A stretch of DNA of 64,000 nt from Nilaparvata lugens (Eukaryota; Arthropoda; Insecta; Hemiptera; Delphacidae), in NCBI RefSeq assembly GCF_014356525.2, contig NC_052511.1:17087236-17151235 (forward strand), written 5' to 3'. The notes under the pieces were generated by a model. It was given only the letters and a program-made list of their open reading frames with translations, searched no databases and was not told where the DNA came from. Numbering within the stretch: the first letter of the stretch is position 1; each line of letters starts with the position of its first letter. The translations under genes and the position numbers were made by a program. Positions 57,715-64,000 of the stretch are shown piece after piece.

Positions 57715-59821
57715 CCAATCTTGTCCATAGTCATTTAAATTTGTATTTTTTCTGAAATAATTTTAGAAGTTGAAATAGTAGCTTATTTTCCTAATCTTTA
57801 AATTGTTTATGAAACTTAACTTTTCTAAAATCTATCCATTGTTGTGTAAATAATTGTTTGCTTGCGGTATATTTTTTCATCATGTATTACATATTTTAAT
57901 CATGTCTATTTTTTTTTTAGGTATCATATTAGGTAATTAGGTTTTTCAGAGCAATTATGTCCCATGTTCTCATCTTTCATTGCATATTGTGCCATAAGCC
58001 ATATGTAATTAGGTTATAGTTTTCTTCTGGGCTTTTAACCCATTTTGCATTTTATTTTTCTTTGCTGTCCAATACTTTGGATTTTTGGTAGACAAGTAGG
58101 TGTGATTCTTTTAGAGGTGTGGGCGTGAACCACATATGGCTGGACTCGATTATCTGACCTACTTGTTTGCGATATAAAAACCTTATGACTGCAACAACAA
58201 ATGTTTGTAAAACCTTTTGCATACTTTTATTTTTGTGGTCCGATACTAGAGTCTGCTATCACATTGCCTTACAGACATCTAGGAACTTTCCACCCAGTCA
58301 CAATAGTCAACATATTTTTTCCTTCACCAGTTGTTTTTGTGGGAGTGATAGCTCACAATTATAACAAATTAGAGTCATACTTGGAATTTACAAAATTCCA
58401 TAGTAGTATATTTTATTAAATATACTTCCTCATGAAAGTTCAGTACTGACATGTAGGATAGGCTCTAATTAATCTTTCTCTTCTTTGTATTGTTTTAGGG
58501 AATTTATTTACCCAGTTTTCTTTTTCTCTTGTTTGTATTTTTAGGGAACTTATTTACCCAGTATTTCATCTTGATCATCTTTGTATCATAATCTTGAAAT
58601 GTTTATACTTATTATACAGTCTTTAAATTTTAAATTATTTTAAAAAATAATTGGTTTAATTTAAAACGTTGTGTTATATTATCAATTGAAATGAGTTAAA
58701 GGCTAAAATTTTTCTAAAGTGTTTTGTAATTGATATTTTTTTTTAAATTTTAAAACTGTTTGTTCTATAAATTTTGATATGATTGATTATCGTTTGAAAT
58801 GGATGCTGGAGTGTATGTAGAATTTTTAGTGGGGTTTGTTGATTAGAATTTTGCTGGTATGTGATTGTTTTTTGAGATGGAAACCCATTATTGCCTAAAG
58901 AAGGAATAACAGAGGTTATGACTTAGAGAGGCAGTAATGAGATAATATTTTTTGTGTTGATTACTTATGTTGATTGCCATAGATGCAAAAATAATGATTA
59001 ATAATGTTGATTGCCATAGATGCAAAATGATGATTACTTATGAATATTGTTTGCCTTTGAAGCAGAATATTATTGATGTTTTGAATGGTTTCTTGTTTAA
59101 TGTTGATAGTAAAGTTTTGTCATGAAATGTAGTTTGTGTTTAGAACATTGAAAAGTCGAAATAAACTATAGTATCCAACAAACGATGATTAATAATATTA
59201 AATAATTTGCTTTTTATACAATTTTTGAACAAAATTAAAACTAAATAATTTTGAAACCCTGAATGATAAATCATAAATGTGAAATGAACATGCTATAAAT
59301 GAAATGTTATATTAAATAATAATGAAATGCAAATATATTATGAAATGATTGAATAGAAAACCAAATGTCTGAAATTATTGAAATATGTATTGAAATTAAA
59401 TTTTTGTTGTGTTGTTATGATGTTTGTTTTTTACAATTTTGATAATGATACAGGGTGTTATGAACTTATATTTCTATTTTGAAGAATGGATTAAATTTTG
59501 ATATTTGAACAGTGAATAGATGAAAATGAATTTTTTTTAAATTTATCATTGATATGTCCATATTTCACAATTTATGTATTGCTGACTGTATAATAGATGT
59601 TAACAAATTTCAATTTTATATATATTTAAAATAATTTTATGTGTATTAGATTGTATTGATAGCCTGATCAAGTTTTTTCTTTTTAGTTTATAAGCATTTA
59701 AAGATAACAGGTACAGCACAGACATTAACATTGAAATAGTTATCATGTGAATCTCGAAATCAGCAACAAGTGAACGCCATGAAGAGTGTTAAGAACATTT
59801 GGGTGATTTTCGAACTAGTGT

Positions 59822-60426
59822 GACTCATCTACACTGCGGCCTACACCAATAACTACGCCAAAATCTACGCTGATGCCTACACCAATAACTACGCCAAAAT
59901 GCCAAAATCTACGCCGATGCCTGTGCTGATGCCAATGCCTGCGCCAATGCCAATAGCTACGCCAATGCCAAAATCTGCGCCAATGCTGCACCAATGCAAA
60001 TATCTGCGCCAATGCTGATGCCAAAATCTGCGCCAATGCTGATGCCAACAACAAAAATCAATGCCAATGCCTGCGCCAATGCCAATAGCTACGCCAATGC
60101 CAAAATCTGCGCCAATGCCAATAGCTACGCCAATGCCAAAATCTGCGCCAATGCCAACACCAAAATCAACGCCGATGCCTGTGCTGATGTCAATGCCTGC
60201 GTCAATGCCAATAGCTACACCAATGCCTGCGCCAATGCTGATGCCAACACCAAAATCAACGCCGATGCCTGTGCTGATGTCAATAGCTACGCCAATGCCA
60301 ATAGCTACGCCAATGCCAATGCCTGCGCCAATGCCAATGCCAATGCCTGCGCCAATGCCAATATTAACGCCGATGCCAAAGCCGACACCAAAGCATACGC
60401 CAATAGCAATGCCAATGCTTATTGCT
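59822..60426 (+). repeat. CCAAT-rich minisatellite, second copy
   Basis: Same units as 32757-33340 (GCCAATGCCAATAGCTACGC, GCCAAAATCTGC, GCCGATGCCTGTGCTGATG) in different number and order. Dozens of CCAAT pentamers. Open frames of 79-156 codons are by-products. Confidence 0.9.
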
Positions 60427-61534
60427 GACTCTGTATCTCAAACTTCAACACTACTGCATTACCTGGAGGTAATTGCCATCCATGTTCACATTCACAACTT
60501 TGAATTCAGAAGAACAGTCACAGTATCATGAAAGAATTGATTCAAAAAATCCTCTCCTAAATTATTCCTGTATGCAGAACTCTAAACCTTGAAAGCTGAA
60601 AATATTAAAAAACCAAACCTTACCTAAATTAATCCTCACCTAAATTAATCCTGTATGCAGCGTCTATCTCTTTTCCAAAAAACGAATTACATTGTCATTT
60701 CAAGCCTGAAATGTACATTGTATAATTACAAATATGATACAACATTTATGTGACTCTGTATTGAATTTGGAATGCAGCCGTCTACTACAAACATGAAGCA
60801 ATGCTAACTGAGATGTCACCTGTGTTGAATTTGGAATGCAGCCGTCTACTACAAACATGAAGCAATGCTAACTGAGATGTCACCTGTATCGAGTTTGGTA
60901 TGCAGCAGTCGACTACAAGTATCAGCCCAACACTACGTGCATCCAGATCAGCCCAACACTTAACGTCATCACATTGGAGTCACACTTAACTGAAAATCAT
61001 ACTGAGTGCCTTAACGGACTGTTTTCAAAAATGTGCATCAATAAAATCAACCGCGGCAATAGTGAAAGAAATGAACATTTTTTGATTTATTGAAATTTTA
61101 TGTGAAAATTAAATGTAACAATTCATCAATTCATTAAAAAAAAAAAATAATAATAATAATAATAATAATAATTTTTTTATTCAACATACTAAAATTTTTT
61201 ATGCAATAAAAATTAATTTTTCTATCTATTAATTTATGTGCAATTTCAAAAAAATTATTCTTTACATATTAAACTTTCTGTTGAGATATTTTTCTTTAAA
61301 TTATAAAGCTAAATCAAAAATAATATTGATATTCTATATTTTGAGATATTGTTTGGAAACATATAACAAACGCTATTGATGAATTTTTATAATAATTTTC
61401 AATATTTTTGGATGACATGTAATGTTTTTCTAGAAAAAATTGTTACTGTTCTCGAATTTAAATTTCAACAATTTTCATTAGGGTCAAAGTAAATTTTTTC
61501 TTTAAATTTTCAAACAGTAAAATTTTTTTATGTC

Positions 61535-61548
61535 AAGAGGGGGGTATT
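61535..61548 (+). other. polypurine tract of the 6.7 kb element
   Basis: AAGAGGGGGGTATT immediately before the 3' LTR, identical to the older copy. Confidence 0.85.
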
Positions 61549-62359
61549 TGTAATATTACATTTTTCTTCTCACATTGGAATCGAATCTTCAATTCGAGAT
61601 CTATGGAACTTTATAGTAAATGTCAGAGTTATCAATAGACGGACAAATTTTTTGACGGAGAATTTATTATCGTAAATGTTTGTTGCATTGTTCCATAATG
61701 TCACCGAGGTAGGGTTAACAAATTACTAAATAAATCGTTTATTTGAATAGAATATATGTATAAAAATTTAAAATAACATTTTCAAATTAAAGTTTTATTG
61801 AGAACAGATGTAGAATGTGAATTCTAAATTTATAAGTTATAATTTTGTGTTGACGTGTCTGTAAAGATCGATATTGAAGAGGGCGTTGTCTTTCGTGACT
61901 GGCAACTTGTGTCTTTTTCCTGTTGGACTTTCTTCTGAATATATGGCTGGCTGTTGCTTGTATAATTTTGTGCTCTGAGTTATTGTCTGTTTAAATGAAT
62001 TTATTAATGTTTTAGAATGAAGTTTATATAAATTTTTGTGCAAAATTCGCTATTAGTGTAGTAAAGCCAATAGCCACTGTGTTTCAACTGTAAACTAGAT
62101 AAGTATTTTTTAGTTCGTAATAATTCTGAAATCATTAGGCTTGTAAGTTATTGTTTTTTGTACATTTCTGTGTTTTGCAAAAAATTTTCATCTGAAGATT
62201 ATAAGTTAATTTGCTCTGAAAACTGGATTTCTCATTCATAGGCAATAGATCCATTCACAGTTTATCAAGTATCTATTTTATTGGAGCCGACAACTTTCCT
62301 TAGTGTGATAGGTGTTATATGCTATTCCAACCGTTTAAGGAAAAATTGGTAGCACGGCA
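61549..62359 (+). repeat. 3' LTR of the 6.7 kb element
   Basis: 811 bp, TG...CA, followed by the AATT duplication and then by the continuation of the palindromic repeat interrupted at 55623. Confidence 0.95.
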
Positions 62360-63823
62360 AATTCTTCTAGTTTTCGAGATATCCGCTCTTGGAAGTGTGA
62401 CATTTTTGAAAAAAAAACATATTTGCCACCAATTTTTTTTTTCTATTTTTGCTCTTATAACTGTTAAAAAATCGATGGGAAAATACATGCTGATAGCATA
62501 CATCGTAGGCTTGTAGAGCATTAAATTCTCTTTGAAATGATGTATTATTCCACTATTCCAAGTTTTCCTTTCATTGTTATAGAAGCTTCAATGTAGGGGG
62601 TGAAATTTTCATTGCTGCAACAAGTGTAACTCAGTGGTTCCACACCTTCAATAGAGTGGATAAAGATGCGCACTTTTGCTATGTTCTTCTACTAGCTAGT
62701 CCAAATCAAACCTGCAAAGTCAAAAATAGTGTCACAGACATACCCTTCAAATGTCATTGTCAAACGATCAATTGTTGCAGCAATTAAAATTTTACCCCCT
62801 ACATTGAAGCTGCTATAACAATGAAAGGAAAGCTTGGAATAGTGGAATAATACATCATTTTAAGGAAAATTTAATGCTCTGCAAGCCTATGATAAGCATT
62901 AATTTTCACGATGCATCGTTGGAGAGTTATAAGCCCTGAAAGAGATACGGTAAACATTGGATGAAAACCTGTTATTTTTACACACCTTCAAGTGCGAATA
63001 TCTTGGGAACTATTTGAAATATCACAAAATTCTACTAAACAAAAAGTGTAAAGAACTTATCAAACTTAATTTTATGGATAATTAGTTATGTCGGTTGAAC
63101 GCATTGTTCTCAAGATATGAACGAGGCAGCAAAACGCTGAAAAATGCAACTTTTAAACCACCCTCATCCCCTTAGAACATGAGTTACGAATGGAAAATTT
63201 TGATATGTTCTCCTCCTAACTAGTCTCAACAAAGCTGCAAAGAGCAAAGTCTAAAATTTTGTTTAAAACTTTTCCTCAAAATTCTTATGTCAATTGGTCT
63301 TTGTTGCAAAAATGGAGATTTCACACTCAACACTAAAGATGCTGCAAAAGGTGTAGAGAAATTCATAAAAATGTGAAATAATACATCAAATTGAAGAGAA
63401 TTTAATGCTCTACAAGTTTAAAGTCAGCATGGATTTTTCCCATCGATTTTTGAACAGTTATAAGAGCAAAAATAGAAAAAAATGGTGGCAAACATGTTTA
63501 TTTCAAAAATGTCACACTTTCAAGAGCTGATATCTCGAAAGCTAGGAGAATTGTAAAAAAAAATTGTGGAATGAATATTGTAGGAAATTTTGTACTCTTC
63601 AATTTTGTAAATTACAGTTATGTACGTAAGATACATAGTTTTTGAGTTTTTTGTGAGAAACCAAAAAATGGTACCTTTAAACCACCCCCACCCCTTTAAC
63701 ACAGTGTGTAGGGGTGGGGACTCTTGATATGTTTACCTCCTTACTATCCTAAACATAGAACTGTGGGGTTAAAAGTTGTCTTCCCAACTTTCCCTTCTAT
63801 AACCTTTCCTTGACTGGACTAAT

Positions 63824-64000
63824 TCATGATACATGATTTTGACACAGAAAAAATAAATGGCGAAAACCGCACATCAATATTTCAAAACGTTTCACAGTTA
63901 TTAAAATTTAAAAATACTGATAAATCATACAAAAAAGGAATAAATCTGTACTGGATGAATTTATGAGTGATCTGATTTTTTTTAAAGTGGTCCCTGTTTT
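63824..64000. other. window end, nothing recognised
   Basis: AT-rich, no feature I can support. Confidence 0.4.

Larger units (their letters stand above)
57715..61548 (+). other. non-coding 3' block of the 6.7 kb element
   Basis: Begins CCAATCTTGTCCATAGTC exactly as at 30693 and follows the older copy closely. Differences are small indels, a duplicated piece near 58975-59035 (GTTGATTGCCATAGATGCAA twice), a duplicated piece near 60755-60870 (GAATTTGGAATGCAGCCGTC twice) and a rearranged minisatellite. No gene is called in it. Confidence 0.85.
55624..62359 (+). mobile_element. internally deleted LTR retrotransposon (6.7 kb), young
   Basis: Same family as 24972-35192. LTRs at 55624-56433 and 61549-62359; target duplication AATT at 55620-55623 and 62360-62363. 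The interior keeps the leader, an intact 303-codon gag-like ORF, then sequence that may be the pol end, then the shared 3' block. Protease, RT, RNase H and the integrase core are absent. The two LTRs appear identical except for one T in a homopolymer, so insertion was recent. Confidence 0.93.
55338..63823. repeat. composite palindromic repeat split by an LTR element
   Basis: The left part (55338-55623) and its continuation beyond the LTR element (62364-62622) are matched in inverted order by 63290-63823. Shared words include ACCATTTTTTGGTTTCTC, AACTATGTATCTTAC, CTTATAACTGTT and AATCGATGGGAAAA. The right side also has a direct, more diverged duplicate of the arm (about 62763-63280 against 63290-63810), so there are three modules of roughly 530 bp, one inverted relative to two. 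No transposase or coding frame is seen. Left and right outer ends near TTAGTCCAG are approximate. Confidence 0.75.

Noticed and set aside
1..64000. Prokaryote-type defence or gene-cluster system
   Set aside because: No operon-like runs of genes, no Shine-Dalgarno-led frames, introns present; the DNA is insect nuclear.

Overview
The window is AT-rich, repeat-dense nuclear DNA from an insect, most likely a hemipteran of the planthopper type. The basis is a spliced neuropeptide gene of the insect CCHamide-2 class, a spliced SmD3 gene, Ty3/gypsy and LINE elements, Tc1/mariner-type transposase remnants, and many short terminal-inverted-repeat (TIR) elements with inter-element microsatellites. The species assignment is inference; nothing here is bacterial or viral in organisation.

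Host genes. (1) A CCHamide-2 precursor on the + strand: the mature-peptide exon is at 17552-17730 and a probable last coding exon at 18731-18775; the signal-peptide exon was not found. (2) SmD3 (core spliceosomal Sm protein) on the - strand: exon 1 54802-54487, exon 2 49750-49623, a 4.7 kb repeat-filled intron, and a poly(A) signal at 49451-49446. (3) Three short exon-like segments bounded by good splice signals (5110-5065 on -, 14124-14204 on +, and the pair 35826-35902 / 36182-36202 on +), whose parent genes I do not recognise.

Mobile DNA. 1-23.9 kb holds intergenic or intronic AT-rich DNA studded with foldback/MITE elements, some nested inside each other. 23.9-35.3 kb is a non-LTR retrotransposon (LINE) fragment split by a 10.2 kb Ty3/gypsy-type LTR retrotransposon (24972-35192, 4-bp target duplication AGAA). 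Its gag, protease, RT, RNase H and integrase are all recognisable but broken by several frame shifts, several of them one base short in a homopolymer. 40.3-41.2 kb is a second LINE 3' end, followed by a tRNA-derived SINE-like piece. 42.7-48.1 kb is a 2.7 kb tandem duplication containing a shared repeat family, a MITE and a Tc1/mariner-type element. 55.3-63.8 kb is a composite palindromic repeat split by a second, much younger copy of the same LTR family (55624-62359, target duplication AATT). That copy has lost almost all of pol but keeps a 303-codon gag-like ORF and near-identical LTRs.

The two LTR copies share an unusual layout: a gag with short coiled-coil heptad repeats and no CCHC knuckle, and a 3.7-3.8 kb non-coding 3' block containing a CCAAT-rich minisatellite just upstream of the polypurine tract. 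The internally deleted copy looks like a non-autonomous derivative that depended on pol supplied by a relative. No computation could be run: similarity statements are from reading the sequence, and family names come from recognised motifs.
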